Origin: Amblyomma americanum
Lineage: Eukaryota > Arthropoda > Arachnida > Ixodida > Ixodidae
Reading direction: 5' to 3'
Assembly (NCBI RefSeq): GCF_052857255.1
Contig: NC_135497.1
Location: 112,816,308-112,880,307 of the forward strand
DNA: 64,000 nucleotides
Each line of letters begins with the position of its first letter. Positions within the stretch are counted from its first letter, which is position 1. The notes below the pieces were generated by a model that searched no databases, was not told where the DNA came from, and worked only from the letters and a program-made list of their open reading frames with translations. The position numbers and the translations under genes are program-made. Shown piece by piece: positions 11,928 through 49,420 of the stretch.

Positions 11928-13647
11928 ACGTTCCGGAAGACGTCGTTCGAGTCATCAAGAAGGGACCGAAGTACAGCCTCGAGCCGAGGATCCCGGAACA
12001 TGAGCTCCTTTCCCTCAATCGACAGATTTCTAACAAAGCCGATGTGAAGGACAAGGAAAGGTGCCTGCTCGACGGTGTTGACAGCCTTATCAGGACGGTA
12101 CCTACTTTCGGACCTCGCCAACGATCTCCAATGAAGCATGTCGTAGATTTTTTCAACGACAATGACCTACGACTTATGCAGGCCGACAAAGAAGGAGGCT
12201 TCGTCGTCTTGCCGTCAGGCATGTTCAGCGAGAAAGCAGTCCAGGCCATCCACAAGAATTTCAAGACTACAAAACTGAAACCTGGAAAGGTAAAAATTCG
12301 GGCAATTTCCGTATGTGAAGAACTCGGTTTACAGAAGCTCGCAAAAGGTATTCACGACAGCAAGCGCAATAGTTTGGATGTGTTTTTCACTGCGAAGGCA
12401 CACAAGGAAGGTGTACCTTTCAGGTGCATAGTGAGCGAAAGAGGTTCCTGGCAAAATCTTGTTGGCCGCTACCTTCAAAAACAACTCAATAACCTGGTAC
12501 TGGAAGATCCGTTTGGTGTCAAGAACAGTCTGGAAATCATTCAATTGCTGCGGGAGAACGAATCACTAGGTTGTATTTTTTCTGTAGATGTGGTTGATCT
12601 CTTTTACTCTATACCACATGCAGAGTTGATGGCATCTGTCTTGGCCTGCATTGAAACAAGCGGCCTGATTGCTTTCCAAAATACTGCCGGAATATCTGCA
12701 GATAACTTTTTAGCACTCTTAGAATTTTATTTGTCTTCGACAAGCGTTTCTTTTCAAAGTGAAATGTATGTGCAAAAAAGAGAAATATGCATTGGTTCGT
12801 GCGTCGCTCCCGTACTGTGCAACATCTTTCTTGCGGGCATTGACAGAACCTTATCGGTGGCATTTGACGCAAGCAAAGTTCTCAAGACCTTTAGGTACGT
12901 TGACGATTTTTTAATTATATTGACTAAGCAATCACCCTTGACTTATTTGCAAACTGTGCAGGATATCCTTTTAGATTTTAAACAACATGGCAAGGGTTTG
13001 TATTTTACTTATGAACTCGCGGAAGAAAAAAAGTTGCAGTTTTTAGATATTGACATAACCATTACTGACGAAGGCGTTTGCTGAATGTATCGACCTCGTG
13101 CCCGCAAAGAATTGTTGCCCTACGATTCGACGCATACTCCCACAAAGTGGCTCATAATCTTAAGCGTGTTGCTGCAAAATACAAAGTACCAGTGGTCTTC
13201 GCTGCACCCAGAAAACTTGCATCGCTGTGTCGAAAGATTGGAAATGATGATGCCAAATCAACAGAATGTGAATTTAAGCATGTAAACCCGTTTCTGAAAT
13301 GCGCTGTGGGGGTGGTTTATAGCATCCCGCTGACCTGTGGAAAGGTGTACATCGGCCAGACAGGCCGATGTATTAATGCACGTTTAACCGAGCACAAACG
13401 ATCACTAAGAGTTGGTACCGTGTCACATTTGCCGCATCACTGCAAGGACTGCGGCAAAGAAGAGAAGAAGAATTGTCAACCAAAGCTCCAGGAAACTCAA
13501 ATCCTTTGCAGAAGTAAAGATAAGACTGCCCGAGAACTGCTAGAAGCCCACCGGATTAAAAAAGGCGGGAGTTCCTGCATCAGCACCCCATCGCTAGTCA
13601 TACATAAGAATGAGAGTATATTTTTAGATAAGTTTAGAAAGATTTGA
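11928..13647 (+). pseudogene. Penelope-like element, right unit of pair A, internally deleted
   Basis: Plus-strand mirror of the left unit. 12044-13084 is open through RT (motif A, 'YVDD') and stops at TGA after 'DEGVC', where the left unit reads on. About 245 bp of the linker is missing between the codons for 'YDSTH' and 'SHKVAHNL', with a 'ca' microhomology at the join. The GIY-YIG domain (13290-13560, 'VVYSIP', 'VYIGQTGR') remains. It starts about 55 bp further into the element than the left unit, so it is also 5'-truncated. Confidence 0.85.
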
Positions 13648-13881
13648 GTCACTTCCCTACAATGCAGTATCCATACCATCGCCAGTATCTTTTACCCTTT
13701 GCTTGTGTTCTTTTTCCATCACCCCTACCTCTTGGCTATAAATAAGCCGTGCGTGTATCCAATAAACAGTTGCAAGTAGCGCCTGTGTCATGTCCGTCTT
13801 TGCCTAAGTGCCGTGTCTTTTGTGCGCTTCATCCACTCAAGCTATGAACCAACTTGCCCAAGAAGGTGTTTTACTACAATA

Positions 13882-13895
13882 CTTATCAAACTTGA
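13882..13895. repeat. Target-site duplication, right, Penelope pair A
   Basis: Exact repeat of the 14-bp sequence at 9677-9690. The LINE endonuclease frame resumes from here. Confidence 0.9.
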
Positions 13896-14650
13896 AGACA
13901 AAATTTTTTGATACAAAACAGATCGCGCGGTGTTTATTCGTTTTCTACCTAACTTAACACATATAAAAATTGGAAGATGATCACTGAAGCCGTAAGCCAT
14001 AACTCCTGACACAGTTTGGTTTAATTCGTAATTAGTTAGAAATAAATCAATTAGCGTTGCAGAACTGCATGTAACTCTTGTGGGTAGTTTAATAGTATTT
14101 TTTATGTATTGTGTCTTAAGTAGAAGACTGAGCTCTCACAGCTGATGAATTTGAAAGAATGTTAAGATTAAAATCACCGCCACAGACAACATGAAGTCTA
14201 TTCTCATTAACATATGTAAACAGACGTTCGAGAAACGCAAAAAAAGGTGAATAATTTCCTTCTGGTGGCCTGTATATTGTTACCAGTATGGGTTTGTCGC
14301 ATAGTACTGATAGTACTTCTATATCTCTAGTGCAAAGTGTAAAAGATGGCAGCAGCTCATACTTTATGGTGTCATGTAATAATGATACACCCCCTCCACG
14401 ACTATGTTCTGTTCAAGTTGCATGTATTGTAACCAGGAAGTCTGTAGGCGTCCATATCACATGTGCACCAAGTTTCAGAGAACATTATAACCCGATATTG
14501 AATTCTTGACTGACTGAAAAAGGTGTCTAGTAAAGTACTTTTATTTCTTGCCGACTGCGTGTTCACGTGAAATACCTTAAACGAAGTTTGGAAACCTGCA
14601 CCAAGAAAGTTGTATATATTATCTGGATCTATGTAACATTCACCTGACAT
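13896..14650 (-). pseudogene. CR1-like ORF2 endonuclease domain, copy A
   Basis: Apurinic-type endonuclease of the LINE, read from the Met at 14650: 'FHVNTQSARNK' (N-terminal Asn motif), 'FSETW' (catalytic Glu), later 'GGDFN', and near 13975 'GFSDHLPIF' (catalytic SDH). A 2-bp loss at 14403 and a further shift near 14130 break the frame. Copy B keeps the first part open to 63282. In the intact family this domain nicks the target DNA. Confidence 0.8.
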
Positions 14651-14693
14651 TCAAGAAAAAAGAATCCGCTTAACCAAACAACCACCATGTAAA

Positions 14694-14940
14694 CTACAGT
14701 TCTATCGTTGCCAGGTCACCTACTGTCTTGACGCGCCACGCATTCTCGCCATCTTTCCGCCTGACAAAGATCTTTGCATTCCTGTGCCATGCATACTGGA
14801 AGTTGTGGCTTTTCGCCCATTATTTCGCGTCCCAGAGAAGAGCCCTGCAATGCTTAGTCAAGTTTTCTTGAATGTAAACTGACTTTTTGCCACCGATAAG
14901 AACAGGAATTTTCTTTCGCATTTTGAAGCGTTATGTGCAC
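14694..14940 (-). pseudogene. CR1-like LINE ORF1 C-terminal remnant
   Basis: Reads 'SVYIQENLTKHCRALLWDAK', stop, then 'WAKSHNFQYAWHRN' and 'IFVRRKDGE', ending at a stop at 14694. It aligns with the end of the intact ORF1 at 31093-32007 ('SVYIAENMTNCSRVLLQATK', 'EWAKQAGFAYVWHVNG'). One TAA interrupts it and the 5' part is absent, so the LINE is 5'-truncated here. Confidence 0.75.
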
Positions 14941-15538
14941 TTTCAAAATAGAAATTAATTGATACTTCTATGATCACTCGAATGTTTACTGGATGAATAC
15001 CGGGAATTCGATGCTGCTATTTCCATCAATTATGACGCATTTTACGAAATTTTACACATCCCTGCAAAATAAACTACCGGTATTTTTCGCTCAGAAGCTA
15101 ACAAATTGTCTTACTTAAGACAATTGAGGGAAACAAAAAGTGGAAGCTGAACAGATAACGAAAATGCTTTGATGAGAAATTTTTGTTCCTTGGATGATGT
15201 CGAACATTTACTGCAGTAAAAAAACCTTCGACCACAGGTTGATTACGGTCCTTAAAGGAGATTTCAAGGTGCAACAAGGGCAACCACGCGACAGATGCAG
15301 GAAGAAACTAGTGCCCTTCTTGCTGCATGGCTTGAAACAGCTCCATCTGTGAACACACGCCTAAACCACCATTTTTAGCATCAAACTTTAGCCGGCAGGT
15401 GAGAAATAAAAGCTGTAGAGGTGCTGATAAAAGCACTTTTAAAAAAGCACAGCTCTGTTGGGGCTGTCAGATAAAATATGCTGCACACAGATCATGTACA
15501 CTCTTTATGTACAAGTGGGCTCCCGGCGGAATCTTTGT
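14941..15538 (-). other. Region downstream of the Aurora stop codon
   Basis: This is presumably 3' UTR and terminator sequence for the kinase transcript. I found no clear minus-strand AATAAA or ATTAAA, so the polyadenylation site is undefined. No other gene is seen. Confidence 0.4.
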
Positions 15539-42983
<27,445 letters not shown>

Positions 42984-42985
<2 letters not shown>

Positions 42986-43110
42986 AACGATGTTACAGAC
43001 CGCCGTATAAAGCGGTAATCAAACTGGGGACATCGGCGAGGATTGATGCGGAGAGGAGTGAGCGACGTCGCCGATCCGCCGAAGTCCGTCCCTGCTCTCG
43101 GATTCACCCT
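42984..43110 (-). other. AURKB: Candidate Aurora first exon with split start codon
   Basis: GC-rich sequence ending '...acatcgttat' immediately before donor GTGAGT. Spliced to 41863 it gives 'gttATGTCTGTCAAG': an ATG split 2+1 across the junction, with G at -3 and an in-frame TGA 12 codons upstream and no other in-frame ATG between. This would make the exon almost all 5' UTR. The 5' limit is not defined. It rests on splice-site and frame logic only; a missed upstream coding exon is the main alternative. Confidence 0.42.
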
Positions 43111-43521
43111 GGGTTAGCAGCGAGACGCCGAGAGGGACGAGCGAAACGTCCGTGCTGCGGAGGCAGAGGGGCAGCTGTCAAAAAGGAAGGAAGGGGCCAA
43201 ATCAATTCCCTTGCGGGGTTTGGCGAAAAAAAGAGAAGACGAAGGGGAAAACAGAATAGATGCGCGATAGGAGGGGAGATGAGAGAAAAGAAACCCGATG
43301 GGGAACAGCCAAATGAAGAAAGACGCTAGCGGGCTGCACCCCAGGCATGCCACATCTCCCGGGGAGACGGGGAGTGAATGCGCAGGCTGAATGAACGGTC
43401 CCCTCCTTGGTCGGCGGCGGCCCCGTGAGCAAAATATGATGGTGCGTCGCCGCGAGCTCTCTCGAAGGCATGACGTGTGAGCAGCCGCCGTCACTTAGGG
43501 AAGAATTACATCGCCCGTGTG
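43111..43521. other. GC-rich region, possible Aurora promoter
   Basis: GC- and CpG-rich sequence upstream of the candidate first exon and next to the LTR repeat. No convincing TATA box was seen. Promoter function is inferred from position and composition. Confidence 0.3.
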
Positions 43522-44104
43522 AATACCCCAATAACGACGCTGTTTCTCTTGAGCGACGAGGAGGAAGGTATACAATCACCTGCATACACACTAACACACA
43601 CACACACAAACACTGCGGGGCACGCACAACCTATGTCAAGGTGAACATCAGCATCAGACTTTGGGTTCCGGTGCGACAGTCCTTGTCGGCGCCGACGCAC
43701 ACGGCGGCGCAGGTGCAGCCCGGTCACCGGCGAAGTATCAGCAGGCCGGTACCAGCAGGCAGGAGCGCGTCGGTAGTGCGCCTGGCTACCGGGAGGCCGG
43801 AGTCAGCAGGCGGGTGCTCACTGGTAGGCCGACTGGCTAGCCGGAGGGTGGATACAGCATGTAGGGTACCGTGGGGGGTAGCGTGCGCAGGCAGCCAGAC
43901 CCCGGACCTCGATGCCCGGCCGGTGCAGGCTAGCTGGCCTTGGGGAAACGCCGAGCTCCAAAACACGACGCGCCGCTCAACCAACCACAGCCATTGCCTC
44001 AAAGCCAGGCTCCAAGGATCGATTGCGCACGCGCACCGGCACGCCGCACGCGGCCACACTTCTTTCTCCTGCCGGAACCCATAGAGCACAATCCACATCA
44101 TCAC
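43522..44104 (-). repeat. Putative 3' LTR
   Basis: Direct repeat of 46600-47178; on the minus strand both begin 'gatgatgtg' and continue with 'ctatgggttccgg'. Its far end diverges from the other copy after 'cgtcgctcaagag', so the LTR terminus is not fixed. Open frames on either strand here are chance. Confidence 0.65.
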
Positions 44105-44354
44105 AACCTCCCCCAGTTTCAAGACAGTGGTTTACAATTGTTCTGGAACCACGAGGGGGGGGGATAGAACGGAAATGTCCCCCGCGAGGAATGTTCACAG
44201 TTCCTGTCTGTTCACAGACATACGTTCATATGTACATACAGATGCAAGTCCGTGTGCTGAGGAATACAGTTGTCAACACGCACAAGCAGGAGGCAAAGAA
44301 GCAATAATGTTATCGGATCCGACATGTTGACTAAGCTAAGTTATTGTGGGGCAA

Positions 44355-44640
44355 TCAAACACGGCTAAGATAATCAGCACCCACGTTATCGGTCTCTTTT
44401 ATGCAGTCGATGGTGTACGTGTAATCTTGCAAAAATAAACTCGAATTCACGGAACAAACTTTGTACTTCTTCAGTCTGCGCCTCTGAAAGACCTGAAACG
44501 AATTGGACGTCCGCAGAGCACTGTGTTTGACGGAGATTCAGAGCAGGCAGTTCTACGGGGCACTCCACATTGAGTGCTTCAAGGTCCAATGGGAGTTGGT
44601 CGGTCTCTGCGGCGGCCGATACTTTCCGCGTCACCGGGGG
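44355..44640 (-). pseudogene. LTR element: pre-RT spacer fused to RNase H tail
   Basis: Begins with a spacer containing 'GLSEAQTEEVQSLFREFEFI', which in this group precedes RT. At about 44428 the sequence jumps, and the next frame reads 'QDYTYTIDCIKETDNVGADY' followed by 'LSRV' and a stop at 44355, the usual C-terminus of RNase H. The RT and most of RNase H are therefore deleted between them. This fixes the gene order of the element. Confidence 0.72.
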
Positions 44641-44697
44641 CTTGCGCTCTTCATCTTATCTTAAGCATATATATGTGAAAAACTTCGCTCTTGTGCG

Positions 44698-45120
44698 CTA
44701 GCTGTACAAGGTAATACACGTCGTTTTTTGTTCAAGGACATCGGATGGCCCTTTCCATTGCATGAGCAGCTTGTTAGAATCTGTGGGCAGCAAAATCAGC
44801 ACCTTGTCGCCCGGGACTAACCTTGTGGGGTGACTCTTATGGTCATAGTATGTTTTCTGTTTCTGGCGTGCCTTCTCGAGTTGCTCGTGAGAAAGTTTCC
44901 ACGTGTCTTCCAACCAGCTTCTGAGGTCGACAAGATAGGCGTACGTTGAGCGAGTTTCTCCATCAATGCTCTGATTTGTTCAGAGCTCATTTCGTACTGT
45001 CAGTGGCCTTCGTACATGACGTCCATAGATCAACTGGAACGGAGAGAACCCAAGACTTCCCTGTGGAACTTCACGGTAAGCGAAGAGGAATGGGGCCAGA
45101 TACTTATTCCAAGACCTAGG
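44698..45120 (-). pseudogene. LTR element integrase C-terminal region
   Basis: Encodes 'FAYREVPQGSLGFSPFQLIY' and 'GRHVRRPL', then, after a frame break, 'KVLILLPTDSNKLLMQWKGP', the basic end of gypsy integrases. Several frame breaks separate it from the core at 45121-46047. Confidence 0.75.
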
Positions 45121-46110
45121 CTATTCTTGGCACATGCTCTTAAGCATCGTCTTAAGAGTTCTATTAAACATTTCCGCCTGGCCATTCACCAGCGCGTGGT
45201 AAGGCGACGTCTTGAGGACCTTGATGGAGAGTAGACGGCTTACATCCTTCATGAGGTCATCGGTAAAGGTTGCTCTCTGGTCAGTTACGGCGTCAGGACA
45301 ACGTGTCGCGAAGTCCATCAGCGTGAACACGTATCGGTTGCCTTTATCAGACTTGGGTGAGAAATGCCGTATGAGGTCGACGGAAATCCGTTCGGAAGGA
45401 GTATTGATCAGCAGCCTGTTGCCAAGCGGTAGAATGCCAACCTTGCCCTTTGGTGTGGTTCTTTGGCATTTATCGCACGACTTAAGGAATCGCGTGACAT
45501 CTCCGTGCAGGTCAAGCCAATAAAAATCCTCTAGTGCGATCGGTCGTGCGTCGTATTCCCTGGTGCCCAGCCATGATGCTTTCATGGGCCATCTGTAGAA
45601 TTTGAGGTCTGAACGCTTGGCTACTACTATATGTTTGAAGTTCCTGCCGGTCGACACGATGTAATCTCGGCAGAGGATATTTCCTTCTTCACGGAAGAAG
45701 TATTTATGACCGCTGCCGTATACAAACTCTTTATTGAGGTTAGAGAAGAGCCGTTTGAGTGTTGCATCCTTCCACCGCTCTTCAGCTAATTGGTTTGTTG
45801 TGACGTCACAGCACTGAATTAGTGGCATATGCAACGGCGTTAACTTATCCTCTTGTATCTTGGCAACGACGGTAACACAACGCTCCGAATTTCTAGGCTG
45901 GAGGTGTCCCTGGTGAACTGGCGCCGTGTCATGCTCGCTAACGCGTGCGTTCATCCAGTCTGGGTCGGGGTCAGGCGGTTCCCAGACACCTAGGATGTTG
46001 CCGATAATGACGTCGTACAAGGGGCGTTTCATGCAATGTGCTGTCACCTCACCTGAGAAGTAGGGCGTATGCTTGCACTCTTGCCTCGGCTAATTGGGTG
46101 ACAGTACCAT
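45121..46110 (-). pseudogene. LTR element protease end and integrase core
   Basis: Upstream end: 'RPLYDVIIGNI' resembles the last strand of a retroelement aspartic protease. Then comes the integrase zinc-binding region: 'AHESIMAGHQG' (in a shifted frame near 45570) and 'FYWLDLHGDVTRF', 'CDKCQRT'. The catalytic core follows with 'ISVDLI', 'VFTLMDFATRCPDAV', 'TDQRATF' and 'NGQAEMFN'. About 30 residues between 'PDAV' and 'TDQ' are missing compared with relatives, and Gly after 'DQ' is Arg. Integrases insert element cDNA; this one is inactive. Confidence 0.82.
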
Positions 46111-46239
46111 CAAAGAGATATAGTGTCCCTGTGCCTTGCAATGCAAACGCTGTAAGTGTGCATGCAAGTCGTCGCACCGTTCATGAAACAACGATAACAG
46201 CTTTTGCGGATTGAGAGAAAGGGCATGGTTCTACGCTGG

Positions 46240-46480
46240 GAGAGTTTCCACAAGAGCGGTCTCCTTACTCCTAATTCCTTCTTGGAGTCTGAGTTTGAAT
46301 TCGAGAATCTTTCCCTCTCGCAGCGGCTTCCCGACTTTCCTCTCTTTCCGCAGCCCGTGCCTCCCTCTGTGCTGAGCGTTCACTTTCTACCCTCTCTCAG
46401 TTCCGCATCCGAGAGGCCCAGTTGCGTACCCAACGTAGTTAGACGTTCGAGGTCGATTGCCGCTCAAGCTTAGCTCTCAG
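46240..46480 (-). pseudogene. LTR element gag-like N-terminal remnant
   Basis: Minus-strand 'DLERLTTLGTQLGLSDAELR', then, after a frame break, a highly charged E/R/A-rich stretch ('SERSAQREARAAEREE'), resembling the N-terminus of gag proteins in invertebrate gypsy elements. The rest of gag is missing before the protease remnant. The plus-strand open frame here is antisense noise. Confidence 0.5.
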
Positions 46481-46599
46481 CGTGAATACGGATCAGCTAA
46501 TCGGCCCTCTCGCTGACGTATCCTGGCAGGCTCGCAAAATGTGATGTAATTAATGGGCTCAGGACCGTTCAGGAGGCCTAGCCACTAGTACAGGCCACA

Positions 46600-47178
46600 C
46601 CCCGCATAACGGCGCACTTCCTCTTGAGCGACGAGGACGAAGGTATAAGTCTCCTGCTTTTACACACGCACACACACACACTGCAGGGTACTCACAACCT
46701 ATGTCGAGGTGAACATCAGCGTCTGACAATGGGTTCCGGTGCGACAGTCTTAGTCGGCCCAGAAGCACAGGGTGGCGGAGGTGCAGCCCGGTCACCGGGG
46801 AAGTATCAGGAGGCCGGTACAAGCAGGGATGAGCGCATCGGTTGGCCGCCTGGCTACCGGGAGGCCGGAGTCAGCAGGCGGGTGCTCACCGGTATGCCGC
46901 CTGGCTAGCGGGAGGCTGGAGACAGCAGGCAGGGTACCGTGGTGGGTAGCGTGTACGGGAAGCCAGACCCCAGACCTGGATGCCCAGCCGGTGCGGGCTC
47001 TCTGGCCTTGGGGAAAGGCCGAGCTCCAAAATACTACCCGCCACTCAACCAACCACAGCAACTGCCTCGAAGCCAGGCTCCAACGTTCGATTGTGCACGC
47101 GCACCGGCTCGCCCTGCACGCTGCCACACTTCTCCTTTCTCCGCCCGGAACCCATAGGGCAGTATTCACATCATCATA
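46600..47178 (-). repeat. Putative 5' LTR
   Basis: Direct repeat partner of 43522-44104, sharing 'ctcttgagcgacgagg', a short CA run, 'gggttccggtgcgacagtc' and 'ctccaaaa'-containing blocks. Just downstream on the minus strand 'tgcgagcctgccagg' (46540-46526) may be part of the primer-binding region, so the LTR could extend to about 46541. Confidence 0.6.
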
Positions 47179-48794
47179 GATGTGACGTCACAGTTTTTCG
47201 TATTTTGTTTTCTTCCCGGCCAATAACTCTCAAGCCTCCCGAACCCAGACGAGTCGTGAGTACTCCGAGCCGGAAGAGGCTGGCGCGCTTTTCATTGAAC
47301 GTGTCTATGCGCAATCTGCATTTTCGTCTCTCTCTCGTGCATCGGCCCACTGCTGTTTGACCGAGCTCTCCTGTTAGATTCGAGCTCGGCGAATCTTCCT
47401 TTCGGTTCACGGTTTAGGCAGTCCCAGATTCAGAATTCTCCAGATTGAGCTGAGTGCTGTGAGAGTACTTCGTTGTGGACACGCGATGTTGTTTCGTACT
47501 TGCCCGCCGAACGTACATAATGTTCTTCGTCGCTCCATCATAGCCCTGCAAGTTGTTGACAGAGCTGCTTCACAACAGCGCAAGTGTGCGATGGTATCGA
47601 TTGATAATGCGGCGCCTTCGAATATAAGAATTTAGCGAAAGCCTCCGGGTGAAGGCGCGCGAAGAGACCGCAGAGTGGCGTCGATGAGGTCGTTTCTTTG
47701 TGACCTTTGCATGATTTCTACTGCCACCGATCGATAGCGGGTGGCTTCTTACGAAAGTTTTGTCTCTTTTAAGATTCATCTTCTTCAAGCACAGCCTCTG
47801 TATGAATTTTGGCCGTAGCCGTTATTTCTGTGTGTGCCGGCAAAACTCGCTGACTGTGGGTTTTTTTCCTTACTCGCAGCTTCAGCAGACGGGGTACGCG
47901 ACTTGCGCTATGAAACCGTCGGGCTTCGCGACAGGTCGGTGGCACTAACCTGTGCGGACCACTCGTATGTTTCTTGTTTTTCACGCGGTGGTACAGTGCA
48001 AGAAATCAGCTTCTTTGTGGCGCTGCCGAAGGGCGAAAGAAGATGTTGCTGGCCAGCGGGGAGCCAAAGTTTAAAAATAGGTTGGCTCATGGTGAAATAA
48101 AACTGGCGTACCTCGTAGTGGCACCAACCGTCTCTACAGCATGTGACTGCAGTAAAGTTTGTGCACAGGACATGTATGTAATGCATTCATTGTGTTTACT
48201 CGCTCAGGCCTGTCACTGCCAAGTAACACATTTTTAAGGCGATGGGCGCCACAAGGAAGTCATCTTGCATACAGTGATGACTTTATTAGCGTTCAGCTGG
48301 TATCATATTCGAGGTCCGTGGAAATATTTGTTACCTTACAACCGAAATATCTGCATTGGTATAATTCCTTGAGCTTTTTTAAACACCTTGGTTTAACTTT
48401 TGGAATTCCTGTCCCTACGACAGTTTCTCAACATTTGTTCTGTACGCTCCAATGCATTCGAGAAAGCTGTGTTAAAGATTTTCAGAAAAAAATAATGCAT
48501 CCATGAAAAACAGACAGTACGAGGAGACCTAGCGGACGCTGCATGGGCCTCACGTGGCCGTCAAGCAACAAAGCAGCTGCTACTATAACCACTTTCCACT
48601 GCAATTCCATACAAGCAACATATATGGCACTTAATGTATCGATGGATCCTCTGCACTGTTTTTGATTGTGTCTGATTAATTGTCTTGTAAATGCGCTAGA
48701 GGTTCATGTGTGTGTTTACCAGTAGGTTCCCAAAGTCGTTACTTTGTTTTTCGGCGGCTGCAGGAGCGCAAGTATCCAAGAATACGTAAACAGC
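47179..48794. other. GC-rich unassigned region
   Basis: No recognisable gene. A plus-strand frame at 47834-48100 (88 codons) follows a T-rich 'ttactcgcag' acceptor-like site and could be an exon, but its translation resembles nothing I know. The 47440-47700 part is CpG-containing and could be promoter sequence. Confidence 0.35.
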
Positions 48795-49040
48795 AGCGAT
48801 GGCCAAGTGGTTGAGCATCCGCATCGCATGTGGCAGGTGCGGGGTTCGATACCCACTGCCCCCGGGTACTTACCGGTGATACAATAATTACAAGCTTCCC
48901 CTGGTCTGGTGCTCGAATTCTTTAGGGTGAAATGCTTGGGAAATGGGTCTTTGACCAAACCTTGAGAAATAGAAAAAGCCCTGTGCCATGGCGCTCTTGG
49001 GCCCTAGATGCCCTTGCGCCATAAAAATCCATAATCGTCA
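48795..49040 (+). mobile_element. tRNA-derived SINE (second family)
   Basis: 'gatggccaagtggttgagc' (box A) and 'gcggggttcgatacccac' (box B), then a body with 'ctggtgctcgaattc', 'ctttgaccaaaccttgag', 'tgtgccatggcgctc' and 'gccataaaaatcc'. The Ser-tRNA-like head cannot fold as a tRNA. Confidence 0.7.
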
Positions 49041-49302
49041 TCACCTTCACCAAGAGCATATGGTTCACCACTTGGTATTTGCCGCCGACTGCTAAGTAAT
49101 ATACAATTGACTTTCGTCGCATGATGCATGAAAACGCTGCAGTATGAACTCTGATAAGTAGGATTAATTCACTACAACACTTATGCCAGCCTACCACAAG
49201 AAATGGAATGACAACAAACGAATCAGTAACTATATTGCCGTTTTTATTGCGCATCACGTGACGTATAGGTGAACTACACATCATAGCCCTTGTTCGGTTC
49301 TT
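49041..49302. other. Spacer left of orphan exon B
   Basis: No gene. It includes the bases from 49272 shared with copy A upstream of the exon. The frame into the exon is open for only about 14 codons from a TGA at 49259. Confidence 0.5.
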
Positions 49303-49420
49303 GTCTGTCAAGGAGTGGTGCCTTAAAGATTTTGAGATTGGCCGGCCACTGGGGAAAATCAAGTTTGGCAGAGTGTACCTCGCCCGAGAAAAGGAGACAA
49401 AATTCATCGTGGCTCTTAAG
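49303..49420 (+). pseudogene. Orphan copy B of the Aurora glycine-loop exon
   Basis: Same as 32-149 with one base change (Lys in 'KETKF', as in the working gene, where A has Glu). It keeps the Gly-to-Ile change in the loop (GKIKFG), has the donor GTGGGT, and lacks an acceptor. It lies divergent from, and upstream of, the working gene. Confidence 0.85.

Larger units (their letters stand above)
9691..13881. mobile_element. Head-to-head pair of Penelope-like elements, copy A
   Basis: A 4.19-kb insertion flanked by a 14-bp target-site duplication. It is an inverted repeat: the left unit is read leftwards (11910 to 9691), the right unit rightwards (11928 to 13881), with 5' ends meeting at about 11910-11928 and both 3' ends outward. 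Each unit encodes RT plus GIY-YIG nuclease. The 3' ends carry 'aataaacagttgcaagtagcg', matching a polyadenylation signal. The right unit has about 45 extra terminal bases ('gctatgaaccaacttgccc' onward) that the left lacks. Inverted or partial-tandem dimers are a known feature of Penelope-like elements. Confidence 0.88.
1..14832 (+). repeat. Segmental duplication, copy A
   Basis: This stretch is repeated in the same orientation at 49272-64000, base for base over long runs, including nested transposons and their target-site duplications. It holds an orphan Aurora exon, about 4 kb of Aurora intron, a TG microsatellite, LINE remnants and a CR1-like LINE split by paired Penelope-like elements. Copies differ by scattered substitutions, microsatellite length and private indels: A lacks about 14 bp near 1990 that B and C keep, and B lacks about 36 bp corresponding to A 2855-2890. 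The left end is at or beyond base 1 and the right end runs past the part of B visible here. It could be a real tandem duplication or two haplotypes assembled in series. Confidence 0.93.
7086..14940 (-). mobile_element. CR1-like LINE, copy A, split by a Penelope pair
   Basis: Minus-strand non-LTR retrotransposon in the order: end of ORF1 (14940-14694), ORF2 endonuclease (14650-13896), foreign insertion (9691-13881), ORF2 reverse transcriptase (9676-7600), 3' UTR and an ATT-rich tail at about 7086. It is 5'-truncated near 14940. The apurinic-type endonuclease, RT core and RNA-binding-like ORF1 tail resemble the plus-strand LINE at 30744-35621, which identifies both as one broad CR1-like group. 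ORF2 is broken by a TAG, a 2-bp loss in the endonuclease and the Penelope insertion. Confidence 0.85.
43522..47178 (-). mobile_element. Decayed Ty3/gypsy-type LTR retrotransposon, Gmr1-like gene order
   Basis: Two direct repeats (43522-44104 and about 46600-47178) flank minus-strand remnants in the order gag-like, protease end, integrase, spacer before RT, RNase H end. Integrase upstream of RT/RNase H is unlike ordinary gypsy and matches the Gmr1-like group. The RT and most of RNase H are deleted. Stops and shifts throughout show it is dead. Confidence 0.78.

Noticed and set aside
12000..12264. Minus-strand 218-codon frame across the Penelope symmetry centre
   Set aside because: It is an antisense reading through the inverted repeat; motifs are on the other frame or strand.
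14130..14160. 'ctgatga' followed by 'gaaa', suggesting a hammerhead ribozyme of the type known in Penelope elements
   Set aside because: There is no stem II between the motifs and it lies in LINE endonuclease sequence, not in a Penelope end.
43470..44330. Several long plus- and minus-strand frames in the GC-rich LTR repeat
   Set aside because: They overlap on both strands, differ between the two LTR copies and lack any recognisable domain.
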